In this document: positions 34,430 through 43,202 of the stretch, one piece after another
How positions within the stretch are numbered: position 1 is the stretch's first letter
Layout: each line of letters opens with the position of its first letter
Assembly (NCBI RefSeq): GCF_015354245.1
Contig: NZ_JADKYZ010000011.1
Location: forward strand, 124,001-188,000
Length of the DNA stretch: 64,000 nucleotides
Source: Diaphorobacter caeni
Lineage (GTDB): Bacteria > Pseudomonadota > Gammaproteobacteria > Burkholderiales > Burkholderiaceae_C
Reading direction: 5' to 3'
Translations under genes and position numbers: made by a program
The notes under the pieces: model-generated
Told to the model about the DNA's origin: nothing
Database searches by the model: none
The model's input: only the letters and a program-made list of their open reading frames with translations

Positions 34430-34551
34430 TACATCCCGTTCATGCTCGCTGAAGCTGCTTTGAAATGACCGTGGAGTAGCGGACAGCCAACACCGGCGCG
34501 AGGGGCTCGCGCAAAGACAGCGTCACGTTTCATGGCGATTCAAGAAACCCA

Positions 34552-34582
34552 TTGAGCGGTTTGATGAATTTGCGCTTATACT
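34552..34582 (+). promoter_or_regulatory. possible sigma-70 promoter before rtcB
   Basis: TTGAGC (34552-34557) and TATACT (34577-34582) are 19 bases apart, about 95 bases upstream of the RtcB start. The -10 is close to consensus but the spacing is long. This is the best candidate in the 247-base gap, in which no other feature was seen. Confidence 0.3.
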
Positions 34583-34676
34583 GCGCCGACTCATCCTTCT
34601 TGATGCTGCTGCTCGAAGGTGCGAAGACCTCTCATGCAAAGGGAGTCGTTTCATCACGCATCTGTTTTTCAGCATC

Positions 34677-36068
34677 ATGTCGAACTTTCCCCGACTAAAA
34701 AAAGCCCTGTCCCGTCAGGGCATCAACGTCTCGTTCCGAGACGGCATCTACGAGATCCACAACGAACAAGCCGCGGCCTCGATTCTGCTGCCGGCGAGCT
34801 TGCCACTTGAACAAAAGGCGGTGACCCAGCTGCTGGAGTTTGCCTCGGTGGCCGACCCCCATGGCCGCGGAGCCGTATGCAAGGCCTGCGCAACGCCGGA
34901 CTTCCACCCGGGCAGCATCGCGCCGGTCGGGTCGGTGGTCGCCACATCGGCCGACTTCGTGATCCCCGCCGCCATTGGAACGGACATCAACTGCGGCATC
35001 CGCATCATGACCACAGGCCTCAGCCATGCTGAAGCCGAAGCGCACAAAAGCACCATCATCGCGAGACTCACCAGGGCGATCCTGCAGAACGGGCGCGACG
35101 TGCCGGTACGCAGCTCTGGGTTCAAGACCTTGTTCGACGCAGGACCTTCGGGCTTCATCGAGCAGCTGCCCGACCTCGGCATGTGGCGCGCGGTGGACCG
35201 CGACCGGCTGCATCGTGAATTGGCTGAATGTGTGGGCCTGCAGGATTTTCAGGGTGACTCCCGCTACGGACCGGACGCACTGATGCAGGAGCGCGAGATC
35301 GTTCGGCCGCCGTCCGCCGCGGATCTGGGCAGCGGCAATCACTTTCTCGAATTCAACATCGTCGACGAGATCTTCGATCGACATGCGGCCTACGCTGCGG
35401 GGTTGAAGAAGGGGGACGTTACCGTGATGATCCATACCGGCTCGCGCGACGTCGGATTCCATGTCGGCCGACGCTGGATCGACCTGGCGCGGCAGGAGTG
35501 GCCGCAGGGCCTCAAGCATCCCTCCCACGGCCTGTACGGACTCAGTGGCCCGCTGGCTGCGCAGTACATGAAGGCCATGGGCGTGGCCGCCCGCTACGCA
35601 TGGTTCAACCGTATGGCTCTGGGCGAGATCGTCCGCCAGCAGTTGGCCGGAATCGCCGCACAAGATGCGTCTCGCCTGATCGTGGACGTGCCGCACAACG
35701 TGGTGATGCGCGAGGCCGAATTCAACGTGCATCGCAAGGGATCGACGCCAGCGCATGACGGCCAGTGGGCCCTGATTCCGGGATCGATGGGCGACCACTC
35801 CTATCTTGTCAAAGGTCTGGGCAATGAGGATTGGATCAGTTCGTGCAGCCACGGCGCGGGTCGGCAGGTCCGCCGTCAGGACACGCGGCGGATGAAGCGG
35901 GAGCTCGTGGATTCGGTCTGGCAATGCATCACCTTGCGCGAGGAACGTCTGATCGAGGAAGCGCCCAGCGCATACAAGCCAGTGGGACCGGTGCTGCAGG
36001 CGCAGGAAGAGGCGGGGCTGATCCGCGCCAGTGTGCGGCTCAAGCCCTGGCTGACGTTCAAGGCGTGA
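34677..36068 (+). CDS. rtcB: RtcB-family RNA ligase
   Basis: This 463-residue protein has the RtcB metal-site motifs GTDINCGIR (D103, C106), GSGNHFLE (H222), HTGSRDVGFHVGR (H253) and DVPHN (H340). The His that becomes guanylylated is H392 in SCSHGAGR. RtcB joins RNA ends carrying 2',3'-cyclic or 3'-phosphate to a 5'-OH using GTP and Mn2+, and acts in RNA repair. It is of the longer RtcB-like branch. No rtcA, rtcR or peptide-release factor gene is adjacent. The next gene, a PAS-GGDEF protein, starts ten bases on. Confidence 0.9.
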   Translation: MSNFPRLKKALSRQGINVSFRDGIYEIHNEQAAASILLPASLPLEQKAVTQLLEFASVADPHGRGAVCKACATPDFHPGSIAPVGSVVATSADFVIPAAIGTDINCGIRIMTTGLSHAEAEAHKSTIIARLTRAILQNGRDVPVRSSGFKTLFDAGPSGFIEQLPDLGMWRAVDRDRLHRELAECVGLQDFQGDSRYGPDALMQEREIVRPPSAADLGSGNHFLEFNIVDEIFDRHAAYAAGLKKGDVTVMIHTGSRDVGFHVGRRWIDLARQEWPQGLKHPSHGLYGLSGPLAAQYMKAMGVAARYAWFNRMALGEIVRQQLAGIAAQDASRLIVDVPHNVVMREAEFNVHRKGSTPAHDGQWALIPGSMGDHSYLVKGLGNEDWISSCSHGAGRQVRRQDTRRMKRELVDSVWQCITLREERLIEEAPSAYKPVGPVLQAQEEAGLIRASVRLKPWLTFKA

Positions 36069-36078
36069 AGATGGAAGC

Positions 36079-37467
36079 GTGGCAACTTCATCGCCAGTTC
36101 GGAAGTGGCCCTTGAAGCATGTATCTTTTCGTACTGAATTGATTGAAAATACACCGGTGAGTTCAGTCAGCCCGCCCACTTCCACGGACCTTCTCTTGCA
36201 GCAGCCGCAGATGCGGCTGTTGCTGTCAGCGGCGATTCGTCAGTCGAGCAATGCGTTGATGATCACCAACGCCGACCTGGCGGGCGAGGGGCCGGTGATC
36301 GAGTTCTGCAATTCGGCGCTTTGTGAGATGACGGGGTATGCCGAGTCCGAGCTGATCGGTCGCTCGCCCCGGATGCTGCAGGGGCCGCTGACCGACCGGA
36401 AGGTGCTGGACGAGCTGCGCGCGTGTCTGGAGACGGGGCGTGATTTTGCGGGCGTGGCGCTGAATTACCGCAAGAACGGTTCGACCTATTGGCTGGAGTG
36501 GAACATCTCCCCTGTCAGAAGCGAGGGCGGAGAGATCTCGCATTTTGTCTCCGTACAGCGCGACATCTCGGACCGGGTGCATGCAGAGCAGGAGCGCGGG
36601 CTTCTGGCGCAGGCCCTGAATTCCAGCAACGACGCGGTTCTGGTGACGGACCGCTGGTTTGGGATCGTGTTCGTCAATCAGGCGTTCGAGCAGATGTCGG
36701 GCTACAGCGCCAGCGAGTTGCTCGGGAAGACGCCCATGTCGACCCTGCGCAGCGGCGCGCATGAGCCGGCGTTCTATGACCGCCTGAAAGCGGCGCTGGA
36801 CAAGGGGGATGATTTTCGGGCGACGTTCATCAACCGGCACAAGAACGGCGGCGAGTATTACGCGGAGCAGAGCATTGCGGCGCTGCGCGATGGTGAGGGG
36901 CAGGTCACTCACTACGTCTGCATCTCCAAGGACATCACGACGCTGGTCCAGCGCGAGAACCTCCTCAAGGAGCAGGCGACGCGCGACCGCCTGACCAGTC
37001 TGCTGAACCGGCACGCGGGAGAAGTGGCGCTGCAGCGCTGTCAGAGCCATGCGCTGGAAACCGGCACGGCTTACGGACTGATCATCGCGGATGTCGATTT
37101 TTTCAAGCGGATCAACGATGAGCACGGCCACCTTGCCGGTGACCGCGTGCTCAAGCTGGTGGCCAAGGTTCTGCAGGATGGCGTCGGCGCTTCGGGCGAT
37201 GTGGTGCGCTGGGGCGGCGAGGAATTTCTGATCATCGTCGGTGCCGTTGCGTCGTCGCGTGATGCGGTGGAACTGGCCGAACGGGTGCGCGCTGCGGTGG
37301 CCGCCTGCGCCGACCCGGCCGTGGGGCATTTCACGCTGTCGCTGGGCGTTGCCAGCTGGTCGGAGCGCGAGAGTGCCGACGCCGTGCTCTTGCGTGCCGA
37401 CCGTGCGCTGTACCGGGCGAAGCACGCCGGCAGAAACCGCGTCGTGCTGGATGGGCCGGAGCAGTAG
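36079..37467 (+). CDS. PAS-PAS-GGDEF diguanylate cyclase
   Basis: The reading frame gives up to 462 residues from a GTG at 36079, and the true start could lie up to 30 codons further in. There are two PAS domains (about 45-165 and 175-290) and a GGDEF domain (about 300-455) with an active GGEEF at 379-383. The usual RxxD inhibitory site reads ASGD, so product inhibition is probably lost. PAS1 has the LOV-like stretch GRSPRMLQGPLTD (94-106), but the photoactive Cys position is Pro. There is no membrane segment. It should make cyclic di-GMP in response to a cytoplasmic cue, possibly together with RtcB. Confidence 0.88.
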   Translation: MATSSPVRKWPLKHVSFRTELIENTPVSSVSPPTSTDLLLQQPQMRLLLSAAIRQSSNALMITNADLAGEGPVIEFCNSALCEMTGYAESELIGRSPRMLQGPLTDRKVLDELRACLETGRDFAGVALNYRKNGSTYWLEWNISPVRSEGGEISHFVSVQRDISDRVHAEQERGLLAQALNSSNDAVLVTDRWFGIVFVNQAFEQMSGYSASELLGKTPMSTLRSGAHEPAFYDRLKAALDKGDDFRATFINRHKNGGEYYAEQSIAALRDGEGQVTHYVCISKDITTLVQRENLLKEQATRDRLTSLLNRHAGEVALQRCQSHALETGTAYGLIIADVDFFKRINDEHGHLAGDRVLKLVAKVLQDGVGASGDVVRWGGEEFLIIVGAVASSRDAVELAERVRAAVAACADPAVGHFTLSLGVASWSERESADAVLLRADRALYRAKHAGRNRVVLDGPEQ

Positions 37468-37474
37468 CCGGTTT

Positions 37475-38725
37475 TCAGCGCTTGGATTCGGGGCGTGAAG
37501 GCGTCCGGGTTCGTTTCAGCCAGCGCAGCAGTCCGGTGATGCTCAGCAGCACGATCATCCCACCGCTTGCGGCGATGAGCAGGCGGCCGCCGAGGCCGAA
37601 CACCTTTCCGGAATGCACGGGATAGAGCCAGACCAGAAACCGGTCCGCGCCGGTGCCGCTTGCATAGCCGAACTGCGCGCGCAGTTGTCCCGATCGGTCG
37701 TCGATGAAAATCTGCTCGTAACGCACGCGCAACGCCAAGGAGCGAAAGCCGTTTTCCTTGAACGCCACCCGGTAGACGCCGCGCGCGGGGATATGGCTCA
37801 CGTACCAGGGCGCATAGTCCTTCGCGGCATCGGGCAGCTGCTCTTGGGCGAGGGCGATGCCGTCTTCCGGCGACAGACGCGGCAGCGGATCGACGCGCGG
37901 CGCGGGCGCGGATGCGGGTGCGGTTGGCAGGGTCGTCAACGGATGGGCCGTGACCTTGCCGAAAAGACTCACCAGCGGTTTGAACAGCTCGTTGCCCAAG
38001 CTGAGGTAGATGGCGCTGAAGGCCACGCTTATGCTCACCGCCAGCAGCCACAGTCCGGTGGCGCGGTGCAGGTCGTTGATGAGCCGGAAACCGCCGGTGC
38101 CGCGCTTGATTTTCCACGCGGGTTTCCAGCGTTCGAGAAAGCCCGGAGACGGCGTTGTTGTGGCGGACGGGCGGGCTTTTCGCAGACGGGCGGGCAGCGT
38201 GAGATACACGCCGGAGAGCGACAGAAACAGCCAGACCAGCGCCACCGATCCGAGCAGCCAGTTGCCCCAGCGGCCCGGCAGCGTGAGCGTGCGGTGAAAG
38301 CGGTTCAGCCACGGCATGAAATGCGCGCGATCGCCCTTCCATTGCCCCCACTTGCGGGTGCCGAGGATGGTGCCCGTACCCGGGTCCACCAGCGCGCGGT
38401 CGAAATCCAGCACCGCCTTGGAAGCCCGACCGCCTGGGCTGTCGGTGCCGCGCGCGGCGACCTGCACCTCGATGGCCTGCCCTGCTTTTCCGTCCAGCGG
38501 CAACTGGGTCACGCTGATGCGCGGGTCCTGGGCTTCGATCCGCTCGATCAGAGCGCTGGCCGTCATCACCGGCGCTGTGCTGGCGGTGCAAAAGAGCTGA
38601 GGATTGAGCCAGGCGTCGATTTCATGCTCGAACGCGAGCAGGCTGCCGGTGGCGCCGCTGACGACGAGAAAAAGGCAGATCGCGAGGCCGCACCAGCGGT
38701 GCAGGCTGCGCAGCAGACCACGCAT
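37475..38725 (-). CDS. PepSY-domain membrane protein (PiuB-like, iron-siderophore associated)
   Basis: The protein has 416 residues from the ATG at 38725 (MRGLLRSLHRWCGLAICLFLVVSGATGSLLAFEHEIDAWL), a start that begins just before the first membrane helix. A longer frame would overlap the receptor gene. About four membrane helices flank two periplasmic PepSY-like regions, with a later H-rich helix (FRLINDLHRATGLWLL). Proteins of this PiuB/FhuE-linked family are thought to reduce or strip iron from siderophores at the inner membrane. It lies 11 bases after the TonB receptor stop, so it is cotranscribed with it. Confidence 0.85.
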   Translation of the reverse strand: MRGLLRSLHRWCGLAICLFLVVSGATGSLLAFEHEIDAWLNPQLFCTASTAPVMTASALIERIEAQDPRISVTQLPLDGKAGQAIEVQVAARGTDSPGGRASKAVLDFDRALVDPGTGTILGTRKWGQWKGDRAHFMPWLNRFHRTLTLPGRWGNWLLGSVALVWLFLSLSGVYLTLPARLRKARPSATTTPSPGFLERWKPAWKIKRGTGGFRLINDLHRATGLWLLAVSISVAFSAIYLSLGNELFKPLVSLFGKVTAHPLTTLPTAPASAPAPRVDPLPRLSPEDGIALAQEQLPDAAKDYAPWYVSHIPARGVYRVAFKENGFRSLALRVRYEQIFIDDRSGQLRAQFGYASGTGADRFLVWLYPVHSGKVFGLGGRLLIAASGGMIVLLSITGLLRWLKRTRTPSRPESKR

Positions 38726-38736
38726 GCGCCGGCTGC

Positions 38737-41295
38737 TTACCAGGTGTGCGCGTAGCTCACGCGCAGTGCGGCTCCGGCGGCGGGCAGGTGGCTGGTATTG
38801 TTGTTGTTGCGAAGCAGCTGGCTGTACAGCGGGTAGTACTTGCGATTGAACAGGTTCTCGATGCCGACGGAAACGCGATTTTTGGGATCGATCTTCCATT
38901 GCGAGATAAGGTCCACCGTGGTGTAGCCACTCGCGTCATACCGGCCGAAGCTGGTCTTGCCGTTCAGACGGTAGTCCTTCGAGGAAAAGGACGTGGCCTG
39001 CAGGCGATGGTTCCAGCGGGTGCTGGGGCGGTACTCGACGTAGGCCGTCAGTTTGAGCGGAGGGATGCGGTAGCCGGTCATGTCCTGATAGCTGCTTGCG
39101 CCCTGTGGCAGTTCGCGGCCCTTCATCCAGGTGAAGCTGCCGCCGACGCTCCAGTGGTCGTCATCGCTGAAGTAGTCCACATTGCCTTCAAGACCAATGA
39201 CCTTTTCCTTGGTGCGCAGCAGGCTCAGGCCATTGTTGAAGCTCTGCACGGCCCCCAGATCGGATTGCGACTGGAACGCGCTGAGGCCGCTTTGCACATT
39301 GCTGAACTTGCCGCGCCAGCCGATTTCGTAGGTGTTGGTCTTCACCGCCTGCAGATTGGAATTGCCAAGGTTGAAACTCGGCGTGGCATTGCGCACCACG
39401 ATGCCGATGTCCGGCAGCTCGAAGCCCTGGCTGTAGGACGCGTAGAGTTCCTGGCCCTTGCTGAGACTGAGCACCGAGCCCAGATTGAAGCTCCACGAGC
39501 CGTAGTTCACCGTGCCGCCTCGGACCATCTGGGGGCTGGCCGCGCGTGATTGCGACAACGGGGTGAAATCGTTGAAGCTGGCCCGCGCGCGGTCGTAGCG
39601 CGCGCCGCCTTCGAGTGACCACTGGTCGCTGAACTTGTGCTGCAGTTGCGCAAAGGCGCCCATGCTGCGCGTGGTGACCTCCGGCATGTAGATCATTCGG
39701 CCTGTCTTGTTGAACACCAGGCCGCCGCTGGCGTCATAGGCCACGGGGTCGAAGATGTCGATCGGCATGTCGGTGCGTTCGTGGTTGAAGTCGGCACCCC
39801 AGATCAGCAGCGATTTCTTTTCCTCGCCGAGCGGTGTCTTGATGGTCAGGCGGCCGCCGAACACATTGGAGTTCTGCATGGCCTGATCGATGTTGGCGCC
39901 GCGAACCGGCACGGCGCGGGCGTCGAACGGCGCGAAGCGGGTGAAGAAATCGCGGTAGTACAGCTGGGCGGCCAGCGTGCTGCCCGCGATGTTGCGGTTT
40001 TCATAGTCCAGACCCAGCATGGTGTTCTTGATCTGGTTCTGATCGGCCAGTTGCAGACCCTTGATCGGGCGCGCGGCCACGGACCCGGCGGGCAGCTTGG
40101 CGACCGACGGGTCGGAAGCGTAGTCGGTGCTCTGCTGCGCGTCGTAGCGGCTCGCGGAGATTTGGATGCGCTGGTCGGCGTCGAGCTTGAAGCCCACCTT
40201 GGCAGCGGCGTTGTAGATGTTGGAGTCGAACATGTCGCCCTGGCTCGGCTCGGGCGCGATGCGGTGGCCGTTGGCGTCGAACGAGGCGCCGACGTGCTTG
40301 GCGCCGAGGCTCACCGAGTAGTCGACCACCTCGCCTCCACCGGAGAGGTAGTGCTGCACCTCGCCGCCCAGCCCTGCGGCGCGCAGCTTGGACAGGGGCG
40401 CGACGCCGGTCACGACCGTTTCCGCGCGCGTTTCGCCGGACGGGCGCTTGGTGCGGATCGAGACGATGCCACCCGCCGCGCCACTGCCGTAGATCGCGCT
40501 GCTGCCGCGCAGCACTTCCACTTGTTCGATGTCTGCGGCGCTGATGTTGGCGAGGTTTCTCGACGAATCGCGATTGGTGTTCAGCGGAATGCCGTCCACC
40601 AGCACCAGCATGTTGCGCCCGCGCAGGGTCTGGCCGTAGTCGGTGATCGTGTGGCTGGAGTCGGCCATGCCCGGCACCACTTTGCTGAGCACCGTGGCGA
40701 GGCTGTCGGAGCCCTGGCGCAGCTGCTCGATCTGTTCGCTCTCCAGAATCGTCACCTGACGCGCCGGGGCGGTCAGATTGTTCTGGGTGCGTGCGGTGAC
40801 CGTGACAGCGGCCAGTTCCGGCGCGTCGGCGGAGGTCATCGCGGGTGCCGCGCTCGCTGTCGGCGCGATGGGAGCCACCGTGTTGGAAGACGTCTTGGGT
40901 GCGGCGGTCTCGAGCGTGTAGTTGAGCTTGCCGACGTGGCGCACGCGTAGCGCGGTCTTGTCGAGAAGCCGTGCGAATCCGCCATCGACCGAATGCGCGC
41001 CGGACAGCCCGTCCGTCGTGAGGCCGCTGAGCTTGTCGAGATCGACGCTCAGATTCACGCCCGCCTGCCCCGCGAACTGGATCAGCGCGGGGCCGAGCGG
41101 ACCGGCTGCGATCGCATAGGACTTGTGGGCTGCGGCACTGGTGGCATCCGCCGACTGCGCAAGCGCCCACTGCGGCTGCAGGGCCGCGACCCCGAACAGC
41201 GCCACCAGCGCGCCGCGCACGGCCAGATGGGTGGCCGTGGGGCGATGCTTTCTCTGGGCGGAAGTTGCAGTGGGATGGGCGCTGGGTTGGTGCAT
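38737..41295 (-). CDS. TonB-dependent receptor with N-terminal signalling (STN) domain, FecA type
   Basis: The protein has 852 residues from the ATG at 41295, which follows GAGGA. After a signal peptide (about 25-47, ending WALAQ) comes a secretin/TonB short N-terminal domain (KSYAIAAGPLGPALIQFAGQAGVNLSVD). The plug (VTILESEQIEQLRQGSDSLATVL; IEQVEVLRGSSAIYGSGAAGGIVSI) and barrel follow, ending in VSYAHTW. The STN domain is the part that talks to FecR across the periplasm, and fecR and fecI homologues lie directly upstream. The ligand is probably an iron chelate, consistent with the Fur box before the sigma factor gene and the PepSY gene after. Confidence 0.92.
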   Translation of the reverse strand: MHQPSAHPTATSAQRKHRPTATHLAVRGALVALFGVAALQPQWALAQSADATSAAAHKSYAIAAGPLGPALIQFAGQAGVNLSVDLDKLSGLTTDGLSGAHSVDGGFARLLDKTALRVRHVGKLNYTLETAAPKTSSNTVAPIAPTASAAPAMTSADAPELAAVTVTARTQNNLTAPARQVTILESEQIEQLRQGSDSLATVLSKVVPGMADSSHTITDYGQTLRGRNMLVLVDGIPLNTNRDSSRNLANISAADIEQVEVLRGSSAIYGSGAAGGIVSIRTKRPSGETRAETVVTGVAPLSKLRAAGLGGEVQHYLSGGGEVVDYSVSLGAKHVGASFDANGHRIAPEPSQGDMFDSNIYNAAAKVGFKLDADQRIQISASRYDAQQSTDYASDPSVAKLPAGSVAARPIKGLQLADQNQIKNTMLGLDYENRNIAGSTLAAQLYYRDFFTRFAPFDARAVPVRGANIDQAMQNSNVFGGRLTIKTPLGEEKKSLLIWGADFNHERTDMPIDIFDPVAYDASGGLVFNKTGRMIYMPEVTTRSMGAFAQLQHKFSDQWSLEGGARYDRARASFNDFTPLSQSRAASPQMVRGGTVNYGSWSFNLGSVLSLSKGQELYASYSQGFELPDIGIVVRNATPSFNLGNSNLQAVKTNTYEIGWRGKFSNVQSGLSAFQSQSDLGAVQSFNNGLSLLRTKEKVIGLEGNVDYFSDDDHWSVGGSFTWMKGRELPQGASSYQDMTGYRIPPLKLTAYVEYRPSTRWNHRLQATSFSSKDYRLNGKTSFGRYDASGYTTVDLISQWKIDPKNRVSVGIENLFNRKYYPLYSQLLRNNNNTSHLPAAGAALRVSYAHTW

Positions 41296-41613
41296 GGCTA
41301 GGGATCCTCGGGAATCAATGTGTGTACTTGAAGCACATGTCAGGCGAGATCCGAAAACCGGACAGCTTTCGAGCAACTGTTACAAATTAGTGGCCGATGC
41401 CGCTGTGCGCCGTCCGCAGCGCGTGAAACTGGCACGACATAGGCGACGGCTGCAGCAAATCGATTCAGGGAAATTTGCAGTGACCCGTGCCCCATGCAAC
41501 CGGCGCGGCCCAGACGAGAGCAGCCGCGCAAGGGCCGCCCCGCCGCGCTGGCTGCGTCCCCCTCCCGCGAAGCGAGAGAGGGGGAAGGCGCGAAGCGCCT
41601 CAGGGGGTGAAAT
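41296..41613. other. 318-base gap between fecR-like and receptor genes
   Basis: No gene was recognised here. The end near the fecR-like gene holds a hairpin-rich repeat (listed separately), and the rest shows no clear promoter. The receptor gene could be read through from the sigma/FecR transcript or from its own promoter in this gap. Confidence 0.5.
41535..41610. repeat. REP-like hairpin element
   Basis: Two adjacent hairpins are present: CCCCCTC (41558-41564) pairs with GAGGGGG (41578-41584), and a GGCGC/GCGCC stem follows at about 41587-41599, then CAGGGGGT. I recall near-identical strings in intergenic regions of many Comamonadaceae genomes. The element lies right after the fecR-like stop and could stabilise the sigma/FecR transcript or reduce readthrough into the receptor. 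Confidence 0.6.
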
Positions 41614-42567
41614 TTATCTGCGGGCCACGCGCACCCACCAGCGTGTGCGTTCGTGGAGCTTCACCGGCAGCGACTGGGTCAGCAGTTCGAGCACGCTGTC
41701 CGTGTCCTGCACTTGGAACGCACCGGACACGCGCAGGTCGGCGGCGTTGGGGTCGCACTGCAGGACACCTTCGCGGTAGCGCGCGAGCTCCTGCAGAAAA
41801 TCGGCCAGCCGCATGTTGTTGGCGTACAGAATGCCCTGCGTCCACGACGGTGCTTCGGGCGATGCGGCAGTCACCGGCTGGATGGCGCGGCTGTCGAAGC
41901 GCGTGCGTTCACCGGCGCGCACCACCACGGTGTCGCCGGATTCGTCCGGCGTGATCTTGACGGCGCCCTGCAGCACAGTGAGTTCCGTGTGGCGTTCGTG
42001 CTTGCGAACGACGAAGCGCGTGCCCAGCGCCTGCATTTGGCCTTCATCCGTGCGTACGATGAAAGGCGGCGCGTTGCTGTCGGCGGGATGCGCCGTCTCC
42101 ACCAGGATCTCGCCCGCGTATTGGCGCAGCAGCCGGGATTCGGCGGTGAACACCGCGTTGACCGACGTGCCGGTGTTGAGTGTCAGCCTGCTGCCGTCGG
42201 CCAGCTGGATGCTGCGGCTCTCGCCCTTGGCGGTGCGGAACTCCGCATTCCACATGTCCCACGGCAGATTGCGGTAGGCGAGCCAGCCCAGCGTCGGCGC
42301 GAAGAGGGCCAGCGCGGCCGTCCGCAAGACTTGCCTGCGGGCGGACAGCGGACGCGGGCGACCGAGCGTCGACATGCCAAGGCCTTTGGGGATGGCGTCG
42401 AACTGCTGCTTCAGCGCCTGCGCGCGCTGCCACATCTGCTCATGCTCGGCGCTTTGCTGGCGCCAGCGATCAAGCGCGGCCTGATCGGCTGCGGAGAAGT
42501 TCGACGCCCCCTGCCGGGTGACCCAGTGCACGGCTTCGTCAATGATGCTCGCGGTCTTGCGCGTCAT
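41614..42567 (-). CDS. FecR-family anti-sigma regulator
   Basis: The protein has 317 residues from the ATG at 42567, which overlaps the sigma-factor stop as ATGA. It has a cytoplasmic N-terminal FecR_N region (IIDEAVHWVTRQGASNFSAADQAALDRWRQQSAEHEQMWQRAQAL). A single membrane helix lies near 80-95 (RTAALALFAPTLGWLA). The periplasmic FecR domain shows ADGSRLTLNTGTSV and LGTRFVVRKHERHTELTVLQGAVKI. It relays the state of the FecA-like receptor to the sigma factor. Confidence 0.92.
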   Translation of the reverse strand: MTRKTASIIDEAVHWVTRQGASNFSAADQAALDRWRQQSAEHEQMWQRAQALKQQFDAIPKGLGMSTLGRPRPLSARRQVLRTAALALFAPTLGWLAYRNLPWDMWNAEFRTAKGESRSIQLADGSRLTLNTGTSVNAVFTAESRLLRQYAGEILVETAHPADSNAPPFIVRTDEGQMQALGTRFVVRKHERHTELTVLQGAVKITPDESGDTVVVRAGERTRFDSRAIQPVTAASPEAPSWTQGILYANNMRLADFLQELARYREGVLQCDPNAADLRVSGAFQVQDTDSVLELLTQSLPVKLHERTRWWVRVARR

Positions 42568-43136
42568 GCAGCGCACTCTGTCGAATTCAGCCTCGCGCAC
42601 AGGCATTGCTTGAAGCCCTGCGCGATGTAGCGGGTGACGGTGCGCAGACTGACCTGCAACTGCGCCGCGATCTCCTCGTACGCAAGCCCGTCGAGCTGCG
42701 CGAGCAGGAACGCGGTGCGGACCTTGTCCGGCAGCGCATGGAGCAGGGCGTCAAGTTCCAGCAGCGTCTCGAGCAGAATGGCCTGATCTTCGACGGACAT
42801 GGTCGCCGCCTCGGGCAACTGCTGCAAGGACTCGAGGTAGGCCCGCTCCAGCGAGCGGCGCTCCAGGTGATTGGCCAGCATGCGCTTGGCCATGGTGGTC
42901 AGATAGGCGCGCGGCTCGCGGATCTCCTCGAGGGCCTGTGACGCCCGCATCTTCCACATGCGCATGAAGACGTCCTGCGCGATGTCCGCCGCGTCCCCGC
43001 CGTGACCGAGCCTGCGATGCAGCCACGAGAGCAGCCATGGGTTGTGCTGCACGTACATGCTGCCGAGCGTGTGGCTTGCAGAGTGGTCGGCAGGTGAGAT
43101 CACGGCGGGTCCTCGGGTTGATCGGGCTGGGTTCAA
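42564..43136 (-). CDS. ECF sigma factor, FecI type
   Basis: This 190-residue protein has sigma region 2 (HNPWLLSWLHRRLGHGGDAADIAQDVFMRMWKM) and region 4 with a helix-turn-helix (LDGLAYEEIAAQLQVSLRTVTRYIAQGFKQCL). The size and sequence match iron-starvation sigma factors. The start at 43136 is the first ATG, and internal starts near residue 12 or 27 are possible. A Fur box lies 17 bases upstream of the ATG, so iron represses the gene. The targets should include the FecA-like receptor gene downstream. Confidence 0.92.
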   Translation of the reverse strand: MNPARSTRGPAVISPADHSASHTLGSMYVQHNPWLLSWLHRRLGHGGDAADIAQDVFMRMWKMRASQALEEIREPRAYLTTMAKRMLANHLERRSLERAYLESLQQLPEAATMSVEDQAILLETLLELDALLHALPDKVRTAFLLAQLDGLAYEEIAAQLQVSLRTVTRYIAQGFKQCLCARLNSTECAA

Positions 43137-43152
43137 CCTTTTATTTTACATA

Positions 43153-43171
43153 AATGATATCTATTCTCATT
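43153..43171 (-). promoter_or_regulatory. Fur box
   Basis: AATGATATCTATTCTCATT has perfect outer arms AATGA/TCATT. It matches 11 of 14 defined positions of the 7-1-7 Fur consensus TGATAAT-N-ATTATCA. It lies in an AT-rich patch directly upstream of the FecI-type sigma gene, where a promoter would be. Confidence 0.75.
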
Positions 43172-43202
43172 AAAACCCCGAAGAGGACGCAGCCTTGCAC
43201 GC

